64,000 bases of DNA from Pipra filicauda (lineage: Eukaryota > Chordata > Aves > Passeriformes > Pipridae): positions 492,950 to 556,949 of the forward strand of contig NW_024103729.1 of assembly GCF_003945595.2 (NCBI RefSeq), given 5' to 3'. The notes below the pieces were generated by a model, which worked only from the letters and a program-made list of their open reading frames with translations, was not told where the DNA came from and searched no databases. Below are positions 1-12,590 of this stretch, piece after piece. Each line of letters begins with the position of its first letter. Within the stretch, counting starts at the first letter, position 1. The translations under genes and the position numbers were made by a program.

Positions 1-850
1 TCCTATTACCAGAAGGACAATGAATCATATGAACTTTGCTGACACACATGCTATAATAATTGTTACATTATCTTTTAGAATATATCCTTGGGCTCGCTTT
101 TGGCCTCACCTTAAAGGTGACAGCTTGTAAGCTACATAACCTAGCCTGCCACTAAATCATCAATAACAGTTCATAAAATATCCTGTGATAATTTAGCAGT
201 GCATTGGTTCTGATCCTAATGGAATCAGACATCAGCAGTTATGCTATTTCCTCCTCGGATTCTGGATACTTCTAATGAACATTTGTTAAAACAGTTGTTC
301 ATCTACAGTGTACATATTCCTGCCAAGCTTCATGGAAATATTTCTATCCATTATTTTTTAACGTCAGCTCTCAGTAGAAGTTTGTCTTTTCTGTTTGGAA
401 CTCGCTCTACTGCTATATAGACATCTTTGTTTCATAAAGCAGACATAGTTATAAATATTAAAACAGACATATTTGTATTCCCTTCAGGTTAATGGCCAAA
501 TTTTCACAACAGCTTTCCAAGTAGAAACAGAGAAACAAGAACAAGTTCTGCATTTTTCTATGTCACAGCCCTATTAAGTCTTTGGTTTTCAAAAGTACAT
601 CTTAGGCAATCCACATTAATATTTACTTAATTTTTCTGCTCTAAAACAGAATTCTGGGCAGTATTAACATAATTTGCATGCTAAGGCAATACTAATATTA
701 GTAATTGTTATATTGGTGGTATGAGTATTATTACAATGTTACAAACAAATCTTATTGAAACAATGTAGTAATTACTTTTTCCGTAATCATAGTAAACATT
801 TATCAGTAGAACTGGTGACAATAATGTTATCAGAGTAGAGATTTACAACA
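1..850. other. A+T-rich non-coding stretch
   Basis: I see no gene here. The sequence is A+T-rich with frequent stops in all six frames and no recognisable repeat, RNA gene or strong splice-site pair. It reads like ordinary intronic or intergenic DNA. Confidence 0.6.
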
Positions 851-1310
851 GATTTTACTAAGTATTTGGTAGGTGTGACCCTTTTTGTCCTGGATTACCT
901 TCTGCTTTTTTTCCAGTTTGGCAGAGCCTTTTGGGGGTGATAGTCATTGGTGGTGTTGCCTGAAGAGATTCCCCCCATGTCCCTGCCAAACTTGGCACAT
1001 CAGGGTGGGAATGTCTCTGCCACTCCTTGCAGGCTGTGGCCTCAGAGGTCCACCCTGCCCGGATCACCCATCTGAGTGTCCCTGAGGAAGGGCAGATGCC
1101 ACACAAGGAGCTGCAGGGATCTTGGGGTGTCAGTGACTGTCACCAAAGTTAGCAAAGGAGGCATGAAAGTTGACTTATCAGTTGGATGCAGTTGGCTGAG
1201 TTAAGGGCTTGCCAGAGTACTTACCTATGATTTTATGCACCTGTATGGAGCTGCAGATGCAGTGGGCATATGGAATGGTTACAAATTACTCCTTTCGGCC
1301 ACTGTGAAGT
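851..1310. other. G+C-richer island, function unknown
   Basis: This block is clearly richer in G+C than its flanks. It opens with a pyrimidine tract ending in CAG near 915, followed by about 55 open codons on the plus strand with a Trp/Cys/Pro-rich translation that does not look like a conserved protein. On the minus strand a good donor-like word (TAG then GTAAGT) lies at about 1225-1230, but the sequence before it has stops in all three frames. It could be a lncRNA exon, a decayed repeat or chance. Confidence 0.25.
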
Positions 1311-1710
1311 TTGAGGCCTTCACATTTTCAAATTTTTACCTTTTTTTCCTCCATCTCCCCTGATGGTCTTCCAAGAAGATCCCCTCACTATGTTTTTCTT
1401 GAACTCTCCAAACCTCAGGTTTCCACAAAAACTTCAGTATCAGTGTTTTACCAGACATTCAGGAGTTTTTGATTTCTTGAGCCTTTACTCTCCTTCTCAG
1501 AGAACTTTTCCAGACTGTGACTAAACTCTTTCAGTAACAGCAAACACCTAATTTCCTCTGTCCCTTGTCACCAGGCTGATTATCTTCAACCCTCTGATCT
1601 TTCACTTTCTCCTCCCCACACTCTGTCATTTCTCCCATGTGAGCATCTTGTCTTCATCTTTCTTTTCTTTCATACCAATCTGTTTCAGATCTAATTTCAC
1701 ATTTCCTCAA
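1311..1710. repeat. Pyrimidine-rich tract
   Basis: The plus strand is strongly biased to C and T over about 400 bases (runs of TTC, CTC and CCT), with no clean short repeat unit. No coding frame is supported. A similar tract occurs at 6575-6800. Such tracts are common in vertebrate introns and may be old simple repeats. Confidence 0.4.
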
Positions 1711-4559
1711 CTTTGTCCTTGAGATAAATTACTGTATCTCATGTATAAATAAATACATATATAAAGAACTATGGTAAAGGCACATATGAATAAATAGGCC
1801 TCATGGTAACTGCCAGACTTGACTGTGACCTCTTTTTTTCTAACCTTTCCTATTGACTTTTTTTTGTTTATGTTATTTTGTACTAATATATTGCCCTCTT
1901 TACTATATGAGGGCATGAAATACCTGATTTATTTGGCAATTCTATTAAACCAAAGTGGAATAATCCCATGCAAATGCAGTTCTTATATTCACCTGAGTTA
2001 CAGCTTATTTCCTTAGCCACAATGAAGAGAAATGGTTGAGTTGCCTACTCTAGAGAACATGTTAAGTCCTAATGAACATTATGCAACAGGGAAAATAACA
2101 GGAGTTATAAAGCCTCTCCAAGACACAATTCCTATTATTCCCTCCGAAGGGGTCTATCACTGCCATTCTGGGCAAGGATTGCAAACACTACTTAAGCATT
2201 ATATAATTTTCTGGTTTATTTCTAAGACATGAATATTTGTCTCTCTCTGTTTTGTGTTTTTTTTTTTTGTTTTGTTTTGGGTTTTGTTAAGAATGTTAAA
2301 CCATTTCACAGAGTCTTATCTTTTTCAGTCTATGGAATGATACCCACAATAAATTCAGTTATCTTTTTGATAGAGGTTGTTCTGAACTTTTGATTGCAGG
2401 CTGAATATTTCAATGTGTTTCGTTAATATCCAGTATCTCTCTATTTCATGTATTTCATGATATTTTGATAACATCCGACTTACACAGTTGCAAGTCTTTC
2501 TCAAACATCAATAAACATTTCCTTTGCAGGAGGAAAACTGGTTTTGTAGCTTTTAGTTCCTCTAACACAAACTGTGGAAATAATTGGACTATGTATCTTA
2601 TCTTTCAAAGACAATCAAAACTGTTGTATTTGCAAATATTCAACTTCACAGAGGTCTGAAAACATCAAATTACTTTTTTTGGTAACTGCAGTGATATTCA
2701 TTAAATACACACTTTAATTTATTTCATGACACTTCGTTAGCTGGTGTGACTCACAAACTGAGCTCACAATACTTAGGAAATCTAATACAGTCATAGAAGT
2801 AGCACACAGAGCACTACTGAGTACACTGAAGAGCCTATGTAAAGACCTTACTGTAAGGGGGTAAAGAAGCAGACAAACAATAACAAACTATGCTTATTCA
2901 GTCAGGGTATATAGTGTATATCTTCCTTTTCATTTTAACTTAGTTTGCAACTAATTATGTACTGGTTTTCCCAAATGAATTATCACAGTTTTTTCTTAGC
3001 TGCCCGTTACAACAAAGATATTAACTGTTTTCTGTCTTCTGACTAATCACTATAGAAAATACACTCTAATGAAAATTATTTTGTGTATGTACAGGAAATA
3101 ATGGTGACTAGACAAAATACTGAAGTTCTCATAAAAATGGTCAGCAAACATAGATATAAAAATGTACTTATGCTTTACAAACAGATTTTTGACTTTATCT
3201 TTTCTCAAAACAGAGGAAAAAATTACAGAAAGTTCTATGATAGGACTCTCTGCAAAGCAGTGAACCTTAACTCAAACCTAGTGTGAGTTGGAATCCATTA
3301 TGAGTTCAAGCTTTATTCATTCATACATCTTATTTATAATTTTCATATTTCTAATATCCTTCTCTACGTGCAAACCTATAGTTTTTGCTTTAGGTCAGCT
3401 AGAGGATGGTTTGTTTTCATGCTCATCCCCACCCATCCAGATTCCTGGAAATAGCACAGAAAATGCTATTTTCTGCCTTCTGTGGTTGCAAAAATGTATT
3501 ATTGTACAGTCCTGCTCTTTCAGAACAGGAGGTTGGGTGGCCAGGTGGGGTGGTGCAGGTGGCCATAGGCTGCTGCTGAAGCACAGCCTCAAGACCATGA
3601 GTATTTATAGGTCCATCCACCCCATATATGTGCTTAGCTATTTTTTGAAGAGAAAAACTGTGTCATAGTTTTTGTAAGACAGACTGAATATTCTGAAGTG
3701 TTCCACAATTGTAAAATGTGCCTAAAGATGCCTGTCAGTCACGACACTGTCAGACTATGGAACAGCCAATAATCCTACTCTGCTCTGGAATATTTTCAGC
3801 TTGAAAAACTAATTTTTTTTTTTAATAGAAAACATAAATTTCCTAAAACTGGTGCTGAGCATAATCTTACTTCTGAATATAGGTGAAAGATAGTTTCTCC
3901 TAAACAGAAATGGGCTACTCTTGTCCTATTTACAGTGCCTACATCCTAGTGAGGACAGTGATATTAGCTCAGAAATACTGGTGTAGAGTAATAAAAATGT
4001 GTTCCACCATGTAAAATAATGTTTTGAGTTATTAGTCCACAGACTTTCAAATGTCTTGTTTTCCTATGAAAAATACAATACCTAGCCAAGAAGTGCAAAA
4101 CTCCATTTTATTGATTGAGGGATGTCAGCAGTAAGCATATTAATACTTACTCACAGTGTTTTTCCTTTGGCATTCTGACATTAACTATCATGGGAAAAAT
4201 CCTAGGGTATTCCTAGTGAAATGGCACAAAATAAATCATATTTTTAATGGAAGCTTAGATCTCACCAGAGCCCCTTTTTTATCCTGAGGTTTTAGCCATG
4301 CAGGATGGAGCCCATTAAGCAGAAGAGCAGTGAAACAATATTGCAGAACAGTACATGTTTACTCATTAATGAGAAGTTCTGATATAAAACTGGACATTTC
4401 TTGCAGGGCAGAATCTTTTCATTCTTGGTTTTGGTGGGGAGGAAGACAGCAGAAGGGAGGAGGGGGAATCCTTTAATTGTTAGTGCAGGTTTTAAAATGA
4501 CAAGCCTCAAAGGCAGAATACTGACTCTTTGATCTTAAAAGGGTTGTAAAAGGATGGTC
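1711..4559. other. A+T-rich non-coding stretch
   Basis: There is no supported gene. Several open frames of 60-126 codons exist (the longest at 3288-3668), but their translations are of low complexity or chance-like and they lack paired splice sites. A T/G-rich run lies at about 2250-2285. Confidence 0.55.
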
Positions 4560-4700
4560 TCACTTGTGTTTATTCAAATATTTGCAGGTAAACGCTGATA
4601 ATCTAAACTGAGTCAAAGCTGCAGAATTTAGCATAAGTGATTTGCATATCAAGAGCCTCAAAATAAATACCAATTCAGAGATCTTAAATGTTGTCAAAAA
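4560..4700. promoter_or_regulatory. Possible conserved regulatory element
   Basis: This segment is rich in transcription-factor-like words. It includes an octamer (ATTTGCAT, POU class) at 4640-4647, a GATAATC word and a TTTAGCATAA word, with no repeat signature. The appearance is that of a conserved non-coding element, but conservation cannot be judged from one sequence, so this is inference only. Confidence 0.2.
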
Positions 4701-4770
4701 CTAATCATGACTTGAAATTAACTTGGGGCTTGTCTACATATGAAAGTCTGTGCTCAGAAAACTAAAACAT

Positions 4771-4787
4771 CCATTGGCAACCAATGG
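4771..4787. repeat. Perfect inverted repeat made of two CCAAT boxes
   Basis: A 7-bp arm CCATTGG is followed by CAA and its exact reverse complement CCAATGG. It places two NF-Y-type CCAAT words on opposite strands, three bases apart. There is no TATA box or CpG cluster beside it, so a promoter role is not supported. Confidence 0.6.
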
Positions 4788-4799
4788 TCTGATAGATGT

Positions 4800-6063
4800 G
4801 CTTAATCCCCACCAAGAAGGCTGTGTGGTAGCTGGAGGTATCTGCAGTCACATACCTGCTGGTTTAGGGCATATCAAGCAAAAGGGTAACCTGGCAGGGC
4901 AAAGAACCGAGCTGATACACTGTGTGTCCTCACCACCAGACCTTATCCACTGGAGACATCCTTTGGAGACAACCTGTTGCTGATTCTACTTAATAGCTAG
5001 GAAAACGGCTTCAAGTGAGTGCTCTTGTAAACAATTTGCATTTCGCTGTTTCTGGGCAGAGTTGTTAATTCTTGAACTACTGGATTCTTGACAAGTTTTT
5101 TTACTATTTGTAATTATTCGTATTTCAAGTAAAAGTATCACAGTTTCTAAATTACTTGATTGTCTTCAAAATCTATTTTTAGCACTTGGTTCCTGCTATT
5201 TATTTTACAGTTAATGACTTCTTGGCATAACTTTGTGTCTGTTACTTGACTGAAGGAATGTACATCCTGTATGAGCGCTGAGTGACCCGTTTGGAAGTAC
5301 AGATCCTTCATACTTCCTCTCCAAAAATCAATAAAAATTGTCTGTGTTTTGGAAGTCTTCTGTGTGCACAAATGCTGCAACTGATGAAATGAGATACTAA
5401 TAATTAACATTTATCAAGTCAGATCAGCTGTACCTCCCAATTTAATAACATAGGATTAAAATTTCAGCCTCTCAATTCCCTTGGGGGAGTGTTTAGGGTA
5501 TCTACATCTATAAAAGAAACCACGAAATAATTTCAATTGGGGCAAAAATTTGCAAACTGCTTCCTTTAGTCTGACCAATACCTGGTTATGCGGGAAGAGC
5601 AGCTGATTGCAGTGCCACAGAGTTAGGTCAGCACCTCAGTCCTTCTCCTTCTGTACGCTTCCGTGCATTCCCAGTTTGCATCTTACACGGACAACAGCAA
5701 TCTGTGAGACTAAGCCCAGTTCTGGGCATTAGAAATATATTGATGACAGACTCTTACATAAGGAAAACTCAGGAGCAAGCAACTGACTTTTTCAGCTAGT
5801 CATTGCTTACTCAATTCCTGTTCAGGTGTTTGTTACCTACAAGATCTTCCTATTTTAATTGACCCAGGGTGATGAATCTGAAGCTTGAGCTGATGCCATT
5901 ACAAGTCACCCTTCAGAGAATAAAGGTGGTATGTTACCAATCAATACAGCAACTTATTAAATCATGATATAGGTGAGTGTAGATTTCAATTCTCTAGAAC
6001 TGGGTCTCCATGAAAAATTAATGAGTGTCTACCAGATCCAGCTACGGGTCTTGGGCTGACATA
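4800..6063. other. Non-coding stretch
   Basis: I see no gene, RNA or repeat here. An open frame at 4750-4983 (+) runs 77 codons but has no splice context and no recognisable domain. Confidence 0.5.
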
Positions 6064-6125
6064 TTCATAGGAAATTAGGTATTGCACAGCATGCCTATTT
6101 CATAGGAAATTAGGCATTGCATAGC
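6064..6125. repeat. Direct tandem duplication, 35-bp period
   Basis: The word TTCATAGGAAATTAGG begins at 6064 and again at 6099. The following bases (tATTGCAcAGC and cATTGCAtAGC) also match, with only two mismatches across the 27 bases compared. The second copy is shorter, so there are about 1.8 copies. It reads as a local tandem duplication. Confidence 0.85.
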
Positions 6126-9100
6126 TACTTTTTTTAATGATCTAAGTCTTAAGAAATACAGCTGAAGACCCTCTTTTAGATCTCATGTCCTGAGTTGAAG
6201 TTTGCTGTTAGTACAGTCATGCTAGGCCGTAATTTTATCTGAAGTTATTTAGAATAAGAAAGGTTTTCCTTATATATAGGCCTTTTTATTGTAATATTTA
6301 AAAAGTAATAATTGTTGGACATGGCAGGAAAGTAATTTTGGAGAATTTGTGGAAGTACTGACTATTTTCTTCCCTCCTTTTCTGGAAAGAAGGTCTGCCA
6401 GCACCAGGGAGAAGCTGGAGTGCTAACAGAAGCACTCAGCACCTACCTAACGGCAGCCCTGCCCTGTGATGATGGCACTAAATTCTGACATTCAGAAACC
6501 TTCTCTGCTGGTGTTGCCATAGTTCCCTGAGCTCAGCACCTGCAACCCAGCTGCCTCCCCACTGCGATGACTCATTGACATTTCAACACTTTACTTTGTC
6601 CACCTTATTGACTCTCCAACTTCCTGCCTCATTGCTTTATTCTCTGGTTCTCTGCCCACTATTCCCAGTCCCATTCTACCCATCTTTTGTTAGTCAGTTG
6701 TCCACAGCTCATCTGACTCTGAAATTTTCATTTGCCTTTCTTACTATAGCTTTCCTACTGCTCTCCAAACACCTTTTACTTCCTCCCAGCTCCTGTCCAC
6801 TCAACACACAGAGCAGTTTGAATATCTGGACGTTGCCTGAAGTTCTTATACTTGTAAAACAGAATAATAACTGACCAACAAGCAATCACACCTGGTCATG
6901 AACAAGTCAGTATAAACCTGTTGCTGTCTAAGAAGGAATCTAAGCTTACTGTTTCTTGAGTTATTCAAGCCTTTATTTTGAATAAAGATGCTTATGTTTT
7001 TGAAATGTAAGTATATATATTATAATTTTTCACCAAAAGTGAGTACAGTTCTCAAGTTCAGCATTGTTATGTGCAGTCAGCCACTCTGTACAAAAAATGA
7101 CTGTAGAAGTTGTTTTCCTGAATCGTGCTAGTGTTTTTTTGATACACTTGTGCATATCTGGTGATTACAATTTTTTTTTTTTTAGGTTAATGAAAATGCA
7201 AATGCAGTACTTTCCTTTTGCAAAACCTAAAGCATACTTTTAAGGATTGGGGTGAAGCTGACCGAAATGTTCATGCTACCACCCCAGATTTTTTTACGTG
7301 ATGGCAGTTAAAAGGAAAAGTAAAATGAGTTTGGTGTATGATTGAGGCAAGGTCAGATTCTGGGTAGAAGTTTCTGCATGGCAATAGAAAGGCTATTAGA
7401 TATTACATGGCCTTCATTTGTAACACCAAGAGTGATTAGTTATAGTGCTGTAGTTTGTTTAGTTTCTTGCTAATAAGGTATTGTAAGCTTAATACATGCC
7501 TCTAGAGGATTATGATCTTTTGACAGATTTATTTTACATATCACATCACTGTAAATTTTATTTCAGCTGCAGTCTGATCCTATATTGCATCAAATCCCAT
7601 CTGCAAGATGCCAAAAATCTCAGTTTCTGATACATTAAGAATCCTGAACACCTCAAGAAATTCTGCTTATGAGTCTTAATGACACTTCTTGGGCTAAAGA
7701 CACATGTGAGAAGAATATGAACAGCCAATTGCTGGCTGTTCAGTCTCACTAAATATAAGTGAATTTATAGTGTCTGGACCTCAGAAGATTTAGTCCCATG
7801 TACTAAGTCCTGGGGGATTTCAACAACAAAATCTTATACTTTTGATCCTGCTAGTATATGATTATCTTAAATACATGAGTAATTCAACTGACTGAGCTGG
7901 CACTGCTCAAACCCCTGAAGTTGATAGTAGAAGGATCATGGCCTTAACACGGGGGAGAAATATTTCTGTGGGGATTTTTTATTTCAGTTCAGAAGCATTG
8001 TAATTATAAGTCCTTCTGAGTGAAACTAAGACTATATCACCAGGTTTATGGCATTGCTTCACTCCACAGTCACCGTCATAAAACCCAGATTAATACGGTT
8101 CCATTGAGTATATTTTACACATTCTTTCCTAAGAATGAGTTTGTGATAAGCTATTTTCTCTCCTTTTTTCCATAACAGTTTTTGTTAAATGATTTCCAAA
8201 TTTTAATGCCTAATATGATCTTTGAAAAGCTATAAAGTTTTAACAGACTCTAAACATAAAATGAGTGAATAAATTGCTAGGGAGTCTGTGGTTTGATCCC
8301 AGGAAATCCTGATTAATAGCCTTTAGGTTTTTTTTAGACCACCCTGACTACATTGTGAAAAACAGTTGAGTTATTTTATTACCATTTAGACAGCAATTCA
8401 AGCTACTAAATTTATAACAATTTTTTTAAAAAAACTAAATGAAGACATAAGAATTTGTATTTTTTCATATAAGACCATATGCTGAACACATTTCTTGCTC
8501 TATTTAGTTCAGTCCTGTAAGTATATAATTCTCTATATTTGGTAAACAAATAAAATCTATTTTTAACATAGAAAGGGTCCAATCCAAAATTAGTGTAATT
8601 ATTGAGATAGTAATTATATTCATAATATTCCTCTTGATTTTCATTGATCAGAACCTGCACATTTAAAAGTGAAACTAATTTGCATGTGTGTTTTAGGAAT
8701 CTTCCCAATAACATTTTGGTAGGAAGTGGAAAATTAATGTTGCAGGTTAATTTGTCAGATAACCTTTTTATCTCTTTACTTAACGTGTAGTTTATATAAA
8801 ACAGTATTTTAAGAACACAGGAGTTGCATCTTTTTTATATTTATAATATCAATTAAAAAAAAGAGGTATTTATTGTTGGTCCAAAGCTTGACATTACTAC
8901 TCAAGGACCAGACATAGAGATAAATTGAGTCCTTTTGTTTTAATAACTTGTGAATCTTCAGTGCTGATCACCTTGCAGAAACTTAATTGCTTTGTAGATT
9001 AGATTTCCAGAAACTTGAATGGGTTTTGATCCTGGCATGGGTCTGAACAAAGGTGGTAAAACATGGCCTATGATATGAAATTATGTCCAAAGGGTGTTTG

Positions 9101-11500
9101 GGTGTTTTCATGAGCATGTGCTGTGATCATGTGCATACAGAAAGGATGGATTTTTTTCTTATTAAAAATGCAATTCTTTTGGTCATCGTATTTGCAGTAA
9201 TAATAGATGCAAAATAAAAGAATCAGTCTTCTACAAAGCAATTGCAGAAGCCTGATTATTTATAAAATAATTTCCGTATTTTGCAAAACATAACAAATCT
9301 TGTTCAGTAAAAAAGTAAACAATACATATATAGAGAAACCTCTGATAGCTAAGTAGCAATAAACAGAATAAATTTTCATTGTCTTTGCAATATGCTCAGA
9401 TTTGCTTTTCTTTTCAAGAAGAAATAAATGATTCGCCACATAATAGAAAATTGGCTTTACTATTTCTAAAATGCTCTTGACATAGAAAAAAGAAACATAT
9501 TTTAATATTAGTGCTTATCACAGCATTTAAGGCATCACCATCCCCCCTCAAGCTTTCTACTCTTAAATAAAAAAGGAAAAATCCTATTGTTTTCCTCGGT
9601 TCAATTTGCTTCTAGTGATTGATGTAGAATTTTACTGCCATCCAATGGCAAGGACCTATTATAGCCTAAGTAAATGTCTAATGCTTTTTGATCAAATTGC
9701 AGTCTAGGGAATTTAACTTATGTAGTACACTTAGAACTTACATCAATACATCTCTGTTCGTTACACAGTGAGAAAGAAATATGACTATAGTTTCAATTTA
9801 TTCTGTGTTCCCTAATTCAATTTTACTCTGAATTACTAATATTGTGGTACATAATTACCTAAATGAATAAATCAACCTAAGCTACTCACTAAAAAGAACA
9901 TTAGTGTATAATATTAATTTTTGCCTGTACCTTGTCATATTAGTTTAAAAGATTCCTTTCACTATAATTAAGAGAATTTTCCTAGTTGTTAAATATCCTT
10001 TTGATAAAATACTCTTCTCCGTTCTACTTACCATGTTTGGAGATTTCACAGTTGTTATTGTACACTAAAGAATTGCTTTATGATGCTCAAATGTATAATT
10101 GTGGGGGGTTGTGCATTTTTTTTTTTCCTTTTTACTCCATCACACAAACCTCTAGGGCAGAAAAATAACTGTTTAAAACTATAATCTGAAATATATGGAT
10201 TATGGTATACTTTTATCGTCTATGCTTTCCAGAATCAGCTTCAACTGGCAGTCCAGCTTAACAGTCATTTTTAGGGTTTTAAGAAGCAATCTAAATTTGA
10301 CACACTTCATTTTTCAAGTGTTTATTTTACAGAGGAAACAATATAGATACATGTAAAGGAAATAACTTCAGATCTTTGCCAGAGTATAAAGTCAAACCTC
10401 CATCTTGTACTAGTAACCAAAAATTTCAATAATCAGTGGCTGTTAAAGGAAAATAAAAAGACCTACCAGGATGGAGGAAAATATAAGCTTAGAATAAAAG
10501 AGAAAAAATAAACAAAACAGACAAGGAATAAACTCTGTTATTTCTATTGTTTTATTTTAGCTAGAAGACTTCTCACGTACTGTCACTTTGTTAAGATTGC
10601 TCTCCATTGCCTGTTGAAGCCAATGGACACTTCCAGTGACATAAAAGAGACCTAAACCTTGTCCCAGTTGTTCATTCGCATCTCCTCGCACAGATGGCTG
10701 CCTGGTGTGACACAGGTGTATTTCAATTCAAATTTATTTTAAAAACACTTTTGGCTTCTCACAAATATGCAAACAGTGGATATGTATTTTAAGAATCAGA
10801 ACACGTAGGAACATTTCCTAAGATCTTATGTTGATCTGTTGCCATTATTTCAATTCTTTTTAACAACTCCATGGCCACAATCTTTGACTATTACCATAGC
10901 TGTATAGATAGAATAATCTTTGATTAAATTACATCATTAACCTGAAGCACTCCACAGCATGTAAGATTATTGGAGATGAAGCAAGAAACAGAATAAAGAA
11001 CACAGTCCCAAAAGACTCAGACATATGCCTTATGTGTCCATGCCTTAGACAAATTCTACAGTTATGAAAACATTATAAAATTAAAACTTTCCTTCTCTAA
11101 CTAAAATACACTGAAATTAATCAGAAAAAAGTCTCTGTGGTGCATGGGCAGAGAAAAGAGTACCATGCTGAATGTTATCAAAATTAAAGTAGATATCTGT
11201 ACGCTGTTTGCTACTGTGGTTCTTTAACACTAAAAGAATAGGTATAACAGAAAAGTACAATAAGAAAATTAGGATAATGGGAGGTAAGTTACTTGTATTA
11301 TTTTATTTATTTAGTAATTATTATCAGGATGCCAGAGCTGCATTTGGAAAACACAGCTTACTCTTCTCAATATTGCTATATTTGCAATTGACTGGAAAAT
11401 GAGTGATACACTTCTCTATACCTTTAAATTTGAAAATAAAGTTTCATGCAATGTTGATGTTCATAAAATTTAGAACTGGTGGAAAACAGGTATAGATTGC
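6126..11500. other. A+T-rich non-coding stretch
   Basis: There is no supported gene. A pyrimidine-rich tract lies at 6575-6800 and a perfect hairpin at 7718-7742. A good minus-strand donor-like word at about 10024-10031 and a plus-strand one at about 11284 have no convincing open exon before them. The remainder is A+T-rich with no recognisable transposon. Confidence 0.5.
7718..7742. repeat. Perfect inverted repeat, 10-bp arms, 5-base loop
   Basis: TGAACAGCCA is followed by ATTGC and then TGGCTGTTCA, the exact reverse complement of the first arm. It could form a short hairpin. Nothing around it suggests a terminator or small-RNA gene. Confidence 0.8.
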
Positions 11501-11554
11501 CATGATATCATGACATACAAATGTGCTTGGTTCTCCCCACCCCCCTCAATTTAG

Positions 11555-11591
11555 CTTGTCAAAGAGCACCAGTCTCAGAAAAGCAGCATAG
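11555..11591 (+). other. Candidate micro-exon (37 nt), unproven
   Basis: A strong acceptor with a long C/T tract (TTCTCCCCACCCCCCTCAAT then TTAG) ends at 11554. After 37 bases an excellent donor follows (ATAG then GTGAGT at 11592-11597). Two of the three frames are open; the phase-0 frame reads LVKEHQSQKSSI plus one base. The splice signals are textbook, but segments this short with both signals occur by chance, and no partner exon was identified. Confidence 0.25.
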
Positions 11592-11939
11592 GTGAGTACA
11601 GCACACATGTTCCTTCTTGGGAATATCCTTTTACTGCTAGATAAATTGCTAATTCATTTTCTAAAATATTACTATTGCTATAGTTATCAATGTTTTGTGT
11701 ATAAACTTATGCAAATTTATCAAGTGAAATAAATTCTAAATTAATTTGTGCAAAAAGCTACACTTTAACTTCAATTTTAATAGTCCGAGTTAATATACCT
11801 TTCATGGAGCAGATACTTTCTCCCATTCCTCAAAATTCACTTAATCAGTTTCTATAAATGGACAGCAGGAAAAATTTAATTTCAAACAATTCTTCTTTCA
11901 TGTTTTGAATAGTAGGTTGGTTTGTTTTTTTTTCCTTCT

Positions 11940-12590
11940 CTGTGCTTTGAAGGAAAGGTCTGTGTGACAGCTAACAAAGCTGCACTGGCTTTGTAGCCCT
12001 CATTTTATGAGACGTGAGATAAGATGCTCTCTGCATGGGTCTCCACGAGTTCAGCTGGCCACAGCACATGGGCAGGCTTCAGGAAATGGAGACTTCCCCC
12101 CACTTCTGCACACAGATGTGTGTGTGGGGAGATATCTGCTTGTGAGGGGCACTGCAGACGACAGGCATAGCACAAAAAGGGAGTCCATGAGCTGGGTGAG
12201 GTGTGCTTGGGCGAATCTGGGGCCACACCATCACTCCAGCACTCCTGCCAACAGGAGCAGAGCTGGTAAAGTGCAGACCATGGAGAATACAGCATGGAGC
12301 ATTTGTTAACGGGCTAGAGTTGCCTCTGCTCAGCTACTTCCCCCACTGCAGGAAATATCATCAGTCTATCTAGCCGTGATTTCTCTTGGCCAAGAGGGGT
12401 GGAGAGACCTGTGTAATGACAAGAGGCAGTACACATGGCCCTGCCACCAGCAAGAGGGAGCACCAAGCCACCAACCTCACCCCAGGAGAACTTTCTGCTC
12501 ACCATCTCCCCGCTTTCACTCTCTCCACATGTTAATGCATATTCAAACAATTCATCAAAATAACCGGAAGGCAAACCACCACTGAATCGC
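11940..12590. other. G+C-richer island with overlapping open frames
   Basis: G+C content and CpG frequency rise compared with the flanks. Open frames of 85-100 codons exist on both strands (12005-12295 minus, 12007-12309 plus, 12314-12574 minus). Both strands being open at once is a composition effect, and the translations are rich in Cys, His, Ser and Trp with no recognisable domain. It may be a decayed repeat or a lncRNA exon. No function is assigned. Confidence 0.25.

Noticed and set aside
1228..1304. Minus-strand exon before a GTAAGT donor
   Set aside because: All three frames carry stops before the donor and the acceptor lacks a pyrimidine tract.
3288..3668. 126-codon plus-strand frame
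   Set aside because: Hydrophobic and Ser/Cys-rich chance-like translation, with opposing minus-strand frames open over the same bases and no splice context.
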